Below the pieces are notes generated by a model. The model was not told the origin of the DNA. It did no database searches and saw nothing but the letters and a program-made list of their open reading frames with translations. The position numbers and the translations under genes are program-made. A stretch of 64,000 nucleotides of DNA from VAZQ01 sp963763365 (GTDB lineage Bacteria > Pseudomonadota > Alphaproteobacteria > Rhizobiales > Xanthobacteraceae): NCBI GenBank assembly GCA_963763365.1, contig CAVXOE010000014.1:1-64000 (forward strand), written 5' to 3'. How positions within the stretch are numbered: the first letter of the stretch is position 1; every line of letters begins with the position of its first letter. Positions 45,438 to 57,073 of the stretch are shown here, one piece after another.

Positions 45438-46418
45438 GTGGTGCTCGATCGCCGGCGCGTGCTTGCGGGCGGCGCCGCTCTGGCGGCGCTTCCAGCGCGC
45501 CGCGCCCGCGCGCAGTCAACCGCGTATCCGGGCGCGGGACCGATCCGCATCATCGTTCCGTTTGCGCCCGCCGGCCCGGTCGATATCCTGGCGCGGGTCA
45601 TCGTCGATCCGCTCGCCAGGCAGCTCGGGCAGAGCGTCATCATCGAGAACCGCGGCGGTGCCGGCGGCAACATCGCCATCGCGGCGGCTGCGCGTGCCAG
45701 GCCCGACGGCTACACGCTGCTCCTTTGCTCGAGTACGCTGGTGGTCAACCCGCTGCTCTACAAGAGCGTTCCCTACGATCCGGTCAGGGACTTCGTACCG
45801 ATCTCACTGCTTGGCACCTCACCCAACCTGATGCTGGCGATGCCGGGTTTCGCCAAGACCATGCGCGACTTCATCGCTATCGCCAAGGCCAAGCCCGGAC
45901 AATTGAACTATTCGACGCCGGGCATCGGCACCAAAGGACACGTCGCGGTCGAACTGCTCAAGCAGCGCGCCGGCATCGATCTCGTGCACGTGCCCTATCC
46001 GAGCGGCGGACAGGTCGTGCAGTCGCTGCTCACCGGCACGACGCAGCTCGGCTCGACCGCACTGCCGGCGGGCGAGCCGCACGTTCACGCCGGAACGCTG
46101 GCCGGCCTCGTGGTCTCCGGCTCACGGCGCTGGCGGACCATGCCCGATGTGCCGACCATGATCGAACTCGGCTATTCGGATTTCGTCGCCGAAATCTTCA
46201 CCGCCCTGATGGCGCCGGCCGGCACCCCGCCCGCGGTGGTGTCGTTGTTGATCGACGAGGTCGGCAAGCTGGTGAAGGACCCGGCGCTGGTCGAGAAGGC
46301 CGAGCGCGCCGGCTACGAATGGATCGGTGCCGGACCCGACGCGCTGCGGCTCAAGATGGCGCAGGAGGTGGCGCAGACCGAGGAGGTCATCCGCTTCGCG
46401 GGGATCAAGCTGCAATGA
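45438..46418 (+). CDS. Tripartite tricarboxylate transporter substrate-binding protein (TctC/Bug family)
   Basis: About 326 residues with a GTG start 2 bases after the Rieske stop (a second GTG follows). Twin-arginine-like signal (VVLDRRRVLAGGAALAALPA, cleavage after ARA). The Bug family body follows: YPGAGPIRIIVPFAPAGPVD, QLGQSVIIENRGGAGGNIAI, ARPDGYTLLLCSSTLVVNPL, LLGTSPNLMLAMPG, KPGQLNYSTPGIGTKGHVAV and VPTMIELGYSDFVAEIFTAL. These proteins bind carboxylates in the periplasm; the TctA/TctB membrane partners are not in the window, which is common for the family. Confidence 0.92.
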   Translation: MVLDRRRVLAGGAALAALPARRARAQSTAYPGAGPIRIIVPFAPAGPVDILARVIVDPLARQLGQSVIIENRGGAGGNIAIAAAARARPDGYTLLLCSSTLVVNPLLYKSVPYDPVRDFVPISLLGTSPNLMLAMPGFAKTMRDFIAIAKAKPGQLNYSTPGIGTKGHVAVELLKQRAGIDLVHVPYPSGGQVVQSLLTGTTQLGSTALPAGEPHVHAGTLAGLVVSGSRRWRTMPDVPTMIELGYSDFVAEIFTALMAPAGTPPAVVSLLIDEVGKLVKDPALVEKAERAGYEWIGAGPDALRLKMAQEVAQTEEVIRFAGIKLQ

Positions 46419-46523
46419 CAGTCGAGATTAGAGCCGCTTTTCGCACCAATTCTTGCTGTTTTCGTGATGCCAAGTCAGGCGCAAACGGCCGGCGCGTAGC
46501 CTGACAAATCGAAGGTTGCCACT

Positions 46524-48204
46524 ATGTCGACGATCGAGACCCGCCGCGCGCAGATGTTCCCGAAGCTCAGCGCGGAGGAGATCGAACGGCTGCGCCGATT
46601 CGGCACCGTCCGCCACTACGCTCCCGGTGAGTTGCTGATCACAACCGGCGAAATCGCTCCCGGCATGTCGGTCATCGTCCAGGGGAAGGTCGCCGTCAGG
46701 CAGCGCGATCCCCTCGGACATCTCGCCCCCATCCTGGAGGAGGGGCCGGGCGATTTTCTCGCCGAGGTCGGGCAGTTGTCCGGCGGACCGGCGCTCGTGG
46801 ATGCCGAGGCCCTCACCGACGTCACGACGCTCCTGATTCCGGCGGATCGATTGCGGAACGTGCTGATCGTCGAGGCCGAGCTCGGCGAAAAGATCACGCG
46901 CGCGCTCATTCTGCGCCGTGTCGCGCTGATCGAGACCGGCGCCGGCGGCCCGGTCATGATCGGTCCGGCGGACAGTCCCGATGTCATCCGCCTGCAGGGC
47001 TTTCTCAATCGCAACGCATTCCCGCACCAACTGCTCGATCCAGCGGACAGTCGCGAGGCCGCCGCGCTGATCGATCGCCGTGCGGGCGACGCTGGCGAAC
47101 TGCCGCTCGTCATATGTCCGGACGCCTCGATCCTGTGGAATCCCAGCGAGGTCGAACTCGCGCGCTGCATCGGCATGGTGCACTCCGACCACGGCGATAA
47201 GACCTACGACGTGGCGATCGTCGGCGCCGGGCCGGCCGGACTTGCGACCGCCGTCTATGCGGCGTCCGAAGGGCTGTCGGTGATCGTCTTCGACGAGCGG
47301 GCCTTCGGCGGCCAGGCCGGCGCCAGCGCACGCATCGAGAACTATCTTGGATTTCCGACCGGTGTTTCGGGCCAGGCGCTCGCCGGACGGGCTTTCGTCC
47401 AGGCGCAGAAGTTCGGAGCCGAGATGGCGATCCCCGAGGCGGTCGCGCGCCTCGACTGCCGCGGAACGCCGCTCGCGCTGGAATTGACGGATGGCCGCCG
47501 CGTGACGTCGCGGACCGTGGTCGTCGCGTCCGGCGCGCACTACCGGCGGCTCAACGTGGCAAACATGGAGGCGTTCGAAGGCCGCGGCATCTGGTACTGG
47601 GCATCGCCGATCGAGGCCCGCATGTGCCGGCGCGAGGAGATCGTGCTGGTCGGTGGCGGCAATTCGGCCGGCCAGGCGGCCGTGTTTCTCAGCGGCTTCG
47701 CGGCTAAGATCTGGATGCTGGTGCGTGGCCCCGGTCTCGCCGAGACCATGTCGCGCTATCTGATCGACCGCATCGCAGCCGCGCCCAATATCGAATTGCT
47801 CGCGCACACCGAAGTGGTCGCGCTGTCGGGAACGCCGGAAGGTCAGCTCTCCCACGTGCGCTGGCGCAATAGGAAGACGGGCGAAGAGCAGGACAAGCCG
47901 ATCCGCAACCTGTTCCTGTTTATCGGCGCCGACCCGGCGACCGCGTGGCTCGCGGGCTGCGGTGTCGCGATGGACCCCAGGGGGTTCGTACGGACGGGGA
48001 CCGCCATCGCTCCAGGCGAGCTTCCCGCCGGCGCCTGGCTCAAATCGCCCGCTGCCGTTGGAATCGAATGTGCTCGGCGTCTTCGCGGTGGGCGACGTGC
48101 GCGCCGGTTCGATCAAGCGCGTCGGCGCCGGCATCGGGGAAGGCGCCGCGGTCGTGGCGCAACTGCATTCGCTGCTGGCCGATCCGGTGGCCCCGCCGGG
48201 GTGA
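46524..48204 (+). CDS. FAD-dependent oxidoreductase with N-terminal cyclic-nucleotide-binding domain, one frameshift
   Basis: About 559 residues. Residues 10-135 are a cNMP-binding (Crp-like beta-roll) domain (HYAPGELLITTGEIAPGMSV, GPGDFLAEVGQLSGGPALVD). A small thioredoxin-like spacer (DVIRLQGFLNRNAFPHQLLD, LPLVICPDASILWNPSEVEL) precedes a thioredoxin-reductase-like module: VAIVGAGPAGLATAVYAASE (FAD), FGGQAGASARIENYLGFP, YWASPIEARMCRREEIVLVG (only one Cys, so no CxxC redox pair), VGGGNSAGQAAVFLSGF (NAD(P)). An extra base near 48055 shifts the frame; the true end reads LPLESNVLGVFAVGDVRAGS and closes at 48204. Ligand and electron acceptor unknown. Confidence 0.88.
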
Positions 48205-48212
48205 GGAGCAAG

Positions 48213-48618
48213 CTACAGGGAGAATGTCGCCCCGACGATCAACACACGCGGCGGCATCGAACGACCGGCGCGGAGGTTCGTCCGGCAAGGCACGGCCCAA
48301 CTCCAGGGACAGGCGCCCGCGCCAGAATTCCCAAGAGCGGTCGCTGAACCAGCCCGGCTGCGCTTCCAGCATGATCTGCGCTAGTCTTTCATAGCCAAGT
48401 ATCCGCTCCAGCCGGCGGATATCATCGTAGGTGCCGAGGTTCATGGCTTGCGCGAGGATGCGTTCCTCGGAATGAGGTCCTTCGTTGGCCGGCTCCCACC
48501 AGACGTACTTGTCTCCAAGCTCGGTGATGAGGTCGTTAGCGGTCTCGCTTGAATGCTGCGCGGACATGTCGACGCTCATTCCAATGTCGGCCGCAAAGGT
48601 CGAGAAACGATTTTCCAA
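48213..48618 (-). CDS. Hypothetical protein, one frameshift near the 3' end
   Basis: About 134 residues. MENRFSTFAADIGMSVDMSA, ANDLITELGDKYVWWEPANE, GPHSEERILAQAMNLGTYDD, IRRLERILGYERLAQIMLEA and QPGWFSDRSWEFWRGRLSLE show strong coding character. Removing one T near 48253 gives SFDAAAVLIVGATFSL and a TAG at 48213, just outside the convergent oxidoreductase gene; this makes the two genes non-overlapping and supports the correction. An alternative start is 48567 (MSAQHSSE). The sequence resembles the small partner proteins found next to nucleotidyltransferase (AbiEii-type) toxins, but no such toxin is here, so this is a weak hint only. Confidence 0.65.
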
Positions 48619-48653
48619 AGCAGATCAGGGACGCAAACGTCCGACGATCGCGC

Positions 48654-51087
<2,434 letters not shown>

Positions 51088-51413
51088 GGAGGACCTTCAA
51101 AATCGGTTGTGCGAATCAGCGCCGGAGCGATCGTTCGACGTGTGTTTGATGTGACACGAAAATGGGGTGTCGTACAGCCCAAAGTGTGGCCTTTAAGTGG
51201 TTGTTTTTTATTGAAATTCAAGGGACTGCGAGGGCGAATTCGGGGCCTTTTTGGAAGCCCGAATCCAGGCCTTTTTGGCGGGTCTTCAACGGCGTCCTGT
51301 GCGCGCCCCGCGTTGTTGTTCATTCTGCTTGTTCGCAGCCCGGCTGGACGCTGGACATCGCGGCCACGCTGGCGGTGAATCGGTTCCACAACGATTCGAG
51401 AGGAGCCGCCGCG
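51088..51413. other. Divergent gyrB promoter region
   Basis: About 325 bases between gyrB and a plus-strand hypothetical gene. It contains an A/T-rich tract (51185-51225) and a doubled GGCCTTTTTGG motif (51246, 51272). No gene seen. Confidence 0.4.
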
Positions 51414-52079
51414 ATGCCCCTGCATTTCTGCCACCCGAACACGCCGCACAAAAAGTTGAAGCTGCCCGAGTGGTATGTCTCGACCCTGATGATGGACCGT
51501 GCGCTCGATGCTGTCGTGCGCCGCGTCAAGAATCTCGATCGCAAGCACGACATTCCCTATCTCGCGGGCTACAGCCGCGACGGCAAGGTCGTCTACATCG
51601 ATCGCCACATGCCACAGATGATGCGGTACGAGGGCCGCGACATCAACACCGATCGCTACCTCATCCTGCATGAGGAAGTGGAGAAGACCCTGATCGACCA
51701 GCTCGACCTGCACTACCTGCACGCCCACCAGATCGCCTCGCGGGCCGAGCAGGCGGCGGTGCGCGCGGCCGGCATCTCATGGGCCGCCTACGACAAGTTC
51801 ATGCAGGAGAACGTCAAGCATATCGGCGACGAGCGGCTCACCAAGGTTCCGGCCGATCTCGATCTCAAGCCTTATCGCGACGAGCACGACTACGACCTGG
51901 TGCAGCGTATGCTCGCCTGCATCGCGCGCGGCGAGGGGCCGGCCGGCCTGAAGGCCGAGCATATCCATGCCTTGGTCGAACGGCACATGCCGCATCTCAA
52001 GACGCACAAGCCGAAGCCGCCGAAGGCGAAGTCGGCAGCCAAGCCGAAGGCAAAAAAGGCCCGCGGCAAGACGCGGTAG
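51414..52079 (+). CDS. Hypothetical protein with histone-like Lys/Ala tail
   Basis: 221 residues, MPLHFCHPNTPHKKLKLPEW, VKNLDRKHDIPYLAGYSRDG, KVVYIDRHMPQMMRYEGRDI, RYLILHEEVEKTLIDQLDLH, SRAEQAAVRAAGISWAAYDK. The start at 51414 follows AGGAG 8 bases upstream; upstream open sequence is not coding. The body is a compact alpha/beta domain with several His (HEEVEK and YLHAHQ look metalloprotease-like but are unproven). The C-terminus (PKPPKAKSAAKPKAKKARGK) is a basic tail like histone H1. I do not recognise the family. It sits between gyrB and recF, which are normally closer together. Confidence 0.7.
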   Translation: MPLHFCHPNTPHKKLKLPEWYVSTLMMDRALDAVVRRVKNLDRKHDIPYLAGYSRDGKVVYIDRHMPQMMRYEGRDINTDRYLILHEEVEKTLIDQLDLHYLHAHQIASRAEQAAVRAAGISWAAYDKFMQENVKHIGDERLTKVPADLDLKPYRDEHDYDLVQRMLACIARGEGPAGLKAEHIHALVERHMPHLKTHKPKPPKAKSAAKPKAKKARGKTR

Positions 52080-52103
52080 TCGCCTTGATGCAGCGAAATG
52101 CTG

Positions 52104-53084
52104 CTACCCCATGCTCACCACGATGTTGCCCATGGCCTTGCCGGACTCGACCGCCTCGTGCGCGGCGACGATGTCGGAGAGCGCGAAGGTCTGCGTCACG
52201 TTGTGGATGAGCGCGTTCTGCTCCAAGAGCCGGGTGATCTCGGCGGTGGCGCGAGCGCGCAGCGCCGCCGGCATCAGGTAGACGAGGAAGAACCGCAGCG
52301 TGATGCTGTTCTGCAGGAGAAACTGGAACGGGATCGCAGGCTCCGCCGCGCTGCCGCCGTAGATCGCGACGATGCCGTCCGGCCGGAGCACGCCGGGCAG
52401 CAGCTTGGCGTTGACCGCGAGGTCCATCTCGATCACGGCGTCGACGCCGCGCTTGCCGGTGATCGCCATGACGCGCTCGCCCACGTCCTCACGCTTGTAG
52501 TCGATGACGTGATCGGCGCCGGCCTGTTTGGCCAGTTCGGCCTTGGCGGGCGAACTGATCGTCGTGAGCACGGTCGCTTTCTTCAACTTGGCCAACTGGA
52601 TAGCGTAGTGCCCGACCGCGCCGGCGCCCGCTGCAATGAGCACCGTCGAGCCCGCGCCGATGCCGGCATATTCCACCGCCTGCCAGGCCGTGTAGACCGG
52701 AATGCCGAGGCAGGCGCCGGCCTCCAGGCTGGTACCGGCCGGCAGCCGCACCGCCTGCTCGGCCGGCAACACGATGTCCTCCGCGGCCGTGCCGAAGGCG
52801 CGCCGCCATTGACCGTTCCACACCCACACCCGCTCGCCGACGCGCGATGCGCTCACGCCTTCGCCGATGCGGACGATCTCGCCGGCGCCATCGCTCTGCG
52901 GGATGACGCGTGGAAACGCGATCTTGCGACTGAGCCCGGCGCGGCTCTTCACGTCGGAGGGATTGACGCCGGACGTCGCGAGCCGCACCCGCACCTCGCC
53001 GGGGCCGGGCTCGCCCAGTTCTATCTCGCCGACGCGCAGCACCTCGCGGGCGGGTCCGTTCTTTTCGTAATAGGCGGCGCGCAT
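52104..53084 (-). CDS. NAD(P)H:quinone oxidoreductase / zinc-independent MDR alcohol dehydrogenase-like
   Basis: 326 residues starting MRAAYYEKNGPAREVLRVGE. MDR fold: GPGEVRVRLATSGVNPSDVK, PQSDGAGEIVRIGEGVS, ACLGIPVYTAWQAVEYAGIG, nucleotide-binding VLIAAGAGAVGHYAIQLAKL, AGADHVIDYKRED and IVAIYGGSAAEPAIPF. No zinc-ligand cysteine cluster, so it belongs to the quinone oxidoreductase (zeta-crystallin) branch and reduces quinones or enones with NADPH. The start at 53084 is inferred from the family N-terminus (MRAAYYE); an ATG at 53096 lies four codons earlier. It is in the recF-gyrB interval and in the same direction; stop and recF stop are close. Confidence 0.9.
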   Translation of the reverse strand: MRAAYYEKNGPAREVLRVGEIELGEPGPGEVRVRLATSGVNPSDVKSRAGLSRKIAFPRVIPQSDGAGEIVRIGEGVSASRVGERVWVWNGQWRRAFGTAAEDIVLPAEQAVRLPAGTSLEAGACLGIPVYTAWQAVEYAGIGAGSTVLIAAGAGAVGHYAIQLAKLKKATVLTTISSPAKAELAKQAGADHVIDYKREDVGERVMAITGKRGVDAVIEMDLAVNAKLLPGVLRPDGIVAIYGGSAAEPAIPFQFLLQNSITLRFFLVYLMPAALRARATAEITRLLEQNALIHNVTQTFALSDIVAAHEAVESGKAMGNIVVSMG

Positions 53085-53092
53085 GGGCGACC

Positions 53093-54238
53093 TCACTGTC
53101 GTTTGCCAATCCGGCCGGGACTGACCTCGAACACCTCGGCCCTGCTGGCGATCTCCGCGAAGGCGGCGGCATCGGCGCCGGTCATGAACACCTGCGCGCC
53201 AATCTCGCCCAGTTCCGCATAGAGCGCGGCGCGGCGCAACGGGTCGAGATGGGCGACCACCTCGTCGAGCAGGAGAACGGGTGCGAAGCCCGACATTTCG
53301 GCAATAAGGCCGGCGTGCGCGAGCACCAGGCCGATCAGCAGGGCTTTCTGCTCGCCGGTCGATGCGTCGGCCGCCGCGATGCCCTTGCTCGCATAGATCA
53401 CCGCGAGATCGCTGAGGTGAGGGCCGTCGAGCGTTCGCCCGGCGGCGGCGTCGCGTGGCCGGTTTTCCTTCAGCACCGTGCGGTAGCGATCTTCGACCTC
53501 GACCGCGGGATGGAGCGCGACCAGCTTCTCCATCCAGCCGTCGAGCAATATTTCGGCCGGAGGGAAGGGCGAGGCCGCGTCTTTGCGGGCCAAGAGCCGC
53601 GTCGCAAGGCGTCCGACCGTCTCCACTCGCAGGGCCGTGACGGCGACCGCAAGCTCGGCGGTCTCGTGCTCGATGGCGTCGAGCCAGTGGGTATCGGCGC
53701 GCGAGTCTTCCAGCAGGCGATTGCGCGAGCGCAGCGCCCGTTCCAGTGCGTTGACGCGCGTCATGTGGTCGGCATCGACCGCGAGCACGAGGCGATCGAG
53801 AAAGCGGCGGCGTTCGGAGGCGGGGCCGTTGAACAACTGGTCCATGGCGGGGACGAGCCAGACGACGCGCACATGATCGACGAAGGCCGCCGCGGACGTG
53901 ACCGGCTCGCGGTCGATCCGGTATTTGCGGGCGGATGGCGCCGCCTCACCGGCGGGCGGCTCGATCCCGGTGCCGAGCGTGGCCAGGCCGAGGGCGCCCT
54001 CGACGTCGGCCGACGCCGCCCACGAGCCGTCGCCTTCCGAGAAGGCCACATCGTCGAGCGTGGCGCGCCGCAGCCCGCGTCCGGGCGCCAGGAACGAGAT
54101 CGCTTCGAGCAGGTTGGTCTTGCCGGCGCCGTTCGGCCCGACCAGCACGACCGCGTCTCCGCCCACCTCGATCTGCGCCGCGTGGTAGCTGCGGAAGTTC
54201 GTCAGCGTCAGTCGGCGGATGCGGGCAGAACCAAGCAT
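53093..54238 (-). CDS. recF: DNA replication/repair protein RecF
   Basis: 381 residues starting MLGSARIRRLTLTNFRSYHA. SMC-like ATPase: Walker A VLVGPNGAGKTNLLEAISFL, then PGRGLRRATLDDVAFSE, VVWLVPAMDQLFNGPASERR, RRFLDRLVLAVDADHMTRVN, signature STGEQKALLIGLVLAHAG and Walker B APVLLLDEVVAHLDPLRRAA. It loads RecA at single-strand gaps with RecO and RecR. Downstream of dnaN in the same direction, 86 bases away. Full family length, frame intact. Confidence 0.97.
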   Translation of the reverse strand: MLGSARIRRLTLTNFRSYHAAQIEVGGDAVVLVGPNGAGKTNLLEAISFLAPGRGLRRATLDDVAFSEGDGSWAASADVEGALGLATLGTGIEPPAGEAAPSARKYRIDREPVTSAAAFVDHVRVVWLVPAMDQLFNGPASERRRFLDRLVLAVDADHMTRVNALERALRSRNRLLEDSRADTHWLDAIEHETAELAVAVTALRVETVGRLATRLLARKDAASPFPPAEILLDGWMEKLVALHPAVEVEDRYRTVLKENRPRDAAAGRTLDGPHLSDLAVIYASKGIAAADASTGEQKALLIGLVLAHAGLIAEMSGFAPVLLLDEVVAHLDPLRRAALYAELGEIGAQVFMTGADAAAFAEIASRAEVFEVSPGRIGKRQ

Positions 54239-54240
54239 CA

Positions 54241-54300
54241 GTCATCAGTAGTCAGTCATCAGAAAATATAAATCGGAATCTCAACGGAATTTTCTGATCA
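54241..54300. repeat. Short repeats in the recF-dnaN gap
   Basis: GTCATCAG occurs twice within 20 bases (54241-54262) and TCAGAAAAT (54259-54267) is inverted at 54289-54297 (ATTTTCTGA). It may form a small hairpin between dnaN and recF. Confidence 0.5.
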
Positions 54301-54324
54301 CTGACCCCCGATGGCTGACGTCCG

Positions 54325-55443
54325 TTACACCCGCATGGGCATCAGCACGTAGAGCGCGCCCTTGGCGTCGCGGTCCTGGATGAGCGTGGGCGAGCCCGGG
54401 TCGGCGAGCCTGAGCACCGCGGCCTCGCCTTCGAGCTGGCCGGCAATGTCGAGCAGATAACGCGAGTTGAATCCGATATCGAGCGGATCGGACGCGTACT
54501 CGGCTTCGACCTCCTCGGTCGCGCTGCCGGAATCCGGATTGGTGACCGAGAGCATCAGCTTGCCGTTCGAGAGCGAGAGCTTGACGGCGCGGCCGCGTTC
54601 GCTCGACACCGTCGACACGCGGTCGACCGCCTGCTCGAAGTCCTTCTTGTCGACGACGAGCTCCTTGTCGTTGCCGGTCGGGATGACGCGGCCATAGTCG
54701 GGGAATGTGCCGTCGATCAGCTTCGAGGTCAGCACCACGTTGCCGATGGTGAAACGGATCTTGCCCTGCGACAGCTCCACGCTCACTTCGGCTTCGGCGT
54801 CCTCGATCAGGCGCTGCACTTCGCCGACGGTTTTGCGCGGCACGATGACGCCTGGCATGCCGGCGGCGCCCGCCGGCAGGGCAAGCTCGACCTGTGCGAG
54901 ACGATGGCCGTCGGTCGCCACCGCGCGCAGCGTGGCAGCCTTGGCGGCGCCCGCAGTGTGGAGGTAGATGCCGTTGAGGTAGTAGCGGGTCTCTTCGGTC
55001 GAAATCGCGAACTGGGTCTTGTCGATCAGCCGCTTGAGATCGGCGGCGACGAGCTTGAAGGTGTGCGTCATCTCGCCGGCGGCGAGATCGGGAAAGTCGC
55101 TCTCCGGCAGCGTCTGCAGGGTGAAGCGGGAGCGGCCGGCGCGGACCGTGAGCACGGCGCGGTCGCCCGAACTTTCCAGCACGATCTGCGCGCCTTCGGG
55201 CAGCTTGCGCACGATTTCGTAGAACATGTGCGCCGGCACGGTAGTCGAGCCGCCGGGCCCCACCTCGGCGGCGATGGTCTCGGTGATCTCGAGATCGAGG
55301 TCGGTCGCCTTGAAGGCAAGCTTCGACTTGTCCGCCTTGATCAGAACGTTGGCCAGGATGGGGATCGTGTTCCGCCGCTCGACCACGCGATGAACGTGGC
55401 TCAGCGACTTCAGCAGTTCAGCGCGCTCGACGGTGACCTTCAT
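54325..55443 (-). CDS. dnaN: DNA polymerase III subunit beta (sliding clamp)
   Basis: 372 residues starting MKVTVERAELLKSLSHVHRV, three clamp domains: RRNTIPILANVLIKADKSKL, RFTLQTLPESDFPDLAAGEM, LIDKTQFAISTEETRYYLNG, LRAVATDGHRLAQVELALPA, and the C-terminal DPGSPTLIQDRDAKGALYVL MPMRV. The dimer encircles DNA and tethers Pol III. The start at 55443 matches the family N-terminus; the extension to 55548 is not conserved. Located between dnaA and recF in the usual alphaproteobacterial order. Confidence 0.98.
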   Translation of the reverse strand: MKVTVERAELLKSLSHVHRVVERRNTIPILANVLIKADKSKLAFKATDLDLEITETIAAEVGPGGSTTVPAHMFYEIVRKLPEGAQIVLESSGDRAVLTVRAGRSRFTLQTLPESDFPDLAAGEMTHTFKLVAADLKRLIDKTQFAISTEETRYYLNGIYLHTAGAAKAATLRAVATDGHRLAQVELALPAGAAGMPGVIVPRKTVGEVQRLIEDAEAEVSVELSQGKIRFTIGNVVLTSKLIDGTFPDYGRVIPTGNDKELVVDKKDFEQAVDRVSTVSSERGRAVKLSLSNGKLMLSVTNPDSGSATEEVEAEYASDPLDIGFNSRYLLDIAGQLEGEAAVLRLADPGSPTLIQDRDAKGALYVLMPMRV

Positions 55444-55639
55444 GGCGGGTCCGATCTTCGGGGGGCGATGAAGGTGGCGTGTACGGTCAGTTTTCGCAAG
55501 AGCGGCCGAGCGCCCGGGCGGCATTATCCAATGCCAATCGGCCCGCAACCCGCGGAACTCTCAATACGCGCGCAGACCCGGCGGGCCTCGCGGCGCCTCC
55601 GGGTTCGCGAAATCGACGCGCGGCCACTTCCTCTGCCGC

Positions 55640-57073
55640 TCACTCCTGCAACTGGCGTTTCAGCAGCTCGATCTCCTCGGCCAGCGTGGTGTCGGTGCTG
55701 ACGAGATTTTCGATCTTGCGCACGGCGTGCAGCACCGTGGTGTGATCGCGGCCGCCGAAGCGCCGGCCGATCTCCGGCAACGAGCGCAATGTCAGCGTCT
55801 TCGCGAGGTACATCGCCACTTGCCGCGGGCGCACCACGTTGGCGGTGCGTCGCGACGACAGAAGGTCGGCGCGGCTCACATTGTATTGCCGCGCGACGAT
55901 GCGCTGGATGTCCTCGATCTTGACGCGCTTGGGCTCCTGCGGGCGCACGAGATCGCGCACCTCGCGCTCCGCCATTTCCAGCGTCACCGGCTGCCCGGTG
56001 AGCTTGCTGTGGGCGAGCAGCCGGTTGAGCGCGCCTTCGAGGTCGCGGCCGTTGTGTGTCACCGCCTTGGCGATGAACGCGAGCACCTGCGCCGACACGT
56101 CGAAGCCGGGATGCAGCTGCCGGGCGACCGCCGCGCGATGCTTCAGGATTTCGAGCCGCAACTCCTCGCCTAGCGCTCCCATCTCGACCGAGAGGCCGCC
56201 GGCGAGCCGCGAGCGCACCCGCTCGTCGAGGCTTTCAAGATCAGAGGGCGGACGGTCGGCGGCGATCACCACCTGCCGGCCGGCGTCGATCAACGCATTG
56301 AGCGTGTGGCAGAACTCGGCTTGCGTCGATTTCCCCTGCAGGAACTGGAGGTCGTCGATCACCAGCACGTCGATCGTGCGCAGCGCCTCCTTGAAGGCGA
56401 TCGCGTTCTGCGCGCGCAGCGCTGCGACGAAGCCATACATGAATTTTTCCGCGGTCAGGTAGAGCACCTTGCGCTCCGCGATCGCATTGCCCGCCCACGC
56501 GAGCGATTGCAGCAGGTGCGTCTTGCCCAGCCCGACGCCGGCATGAATGTAAAGCGGATTGAACATGACCAAGTCGCCGCGCCGCCCCTGAGCGACCTGC
56601 CGGGCGGCCGCATGGGCAAGCGTATTAGAGCGGCCGACGATGAAGCTGTCGAACGTCAGGCGCGGGTCGAGCGGCGAGCCGCCCAGTGCCTCGTGCACCG
56701 CCGAAATCGGCGCCGCGGCATAGCGCATGTCGCCTGCGCCGTTGCTCTTGAACTCGCGGTTGTCACGCGGCGGGGCGGGCGCTTCAGCGGGCGCCGACTT
56801 TGCGGGCAGCGGGCGGATGACGGCGGAGCGCACAATGATCTCGATGCGGGAAACGGCGGACAGTTCCGACTGCCAGCACGACATGACCTTCTCGGTGTAG
56901 TGCGAGGCGATCCAGCTCTTGAGGAACCGCGTCGGCACCGAAAGCTTCACGGTCTCGCCCTCGATCCCTTCCAGGTCCATGCGGGCAAACCAGCTTGTAT
57001 AGACATTGTCGCCGACTTCGGCGCGCAGGCGATCGCGTACCCGCTTCCAGTGGTCCTGTTCCGTGGCCGCCAT
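55640..57073 (-). CDS. dnaA: Chromosomal replication initiator protein DnaA
   Basis: 477 residues. N-terminal domain I (WKRVRDRLRAEVGDNVYTSW, VPTRFLKSWIASHYTEKVMS), a Pro/Ala-rich domain II, AAA+ domain III with LYIHAGVGLGKTHLLQSLAW (Walker A), VLVIDDLQFLQGKSTQAEF (Walker B) and DERVRSRLAGGLSVEMG (box VII), and domain IV with the DnaA signature GRRFGGRDHTTVLHAVRKIE and LAKTLTLRSLPE. It unwinds oriC. The start at 57073 (MAATEQDHW) is preferred; an ATG at 57127 is further upstream. The next downstream gene is dnaN, about 200 bases away. Confidence 0.98.
   Translation of the reverse strand: MAATEQDHWKRVRDRLRAEVGDNVYTSWFARMDLEGIEGETVKLSVPTRFLKSWIASHYTEKVMSCWQSELSAVSRIEIIVRSAVIRPLPAKSAPAEAPAPPRDNREFKSNGAGDMRYAAAPISAVHEALGGSPLDPRLTFDSFIVGRSNTLAHAAARQVAQGRRGDLVMFNPLYIHAGVGLGKTHLLQSLAWAGNAIAERKVLYLTAEKFMYGFVAALRAQNAIAFKEALRTIDVLVIDDLQFLQGKSTQAEFCHTLNALIDAGRQVVIAADRPPSDLESLDERVRSRLAGGLSVEMGALGEELRLEILKHRAAVARQLHPGFDVSAQVLAFIAKAVTHNGRDLEGALNRLLAHSKLTGQPVTLEMAEREVRDLVRPQEPKRVKIEDIQRIVARQYNVSRADLLSSRRTANVVRPRQVAMYLAKTLTLRSLPEIGRRFGGRDHTTVLHAVRKIENLVSTDTTLAEEIELLKRQLQE

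Noticed and set aside
48213..48618. AbiEii-type toxin-antitoxin unit
   Set aside because: The gene only faintly resembles toxin partner proteins and no nucleotidyltransferase gene is adjacent.
52098..53222. 374-codon plus-strand open frame
   Set aside because: Antisense shadow of the quinone-reductase-like gene and part of recF.
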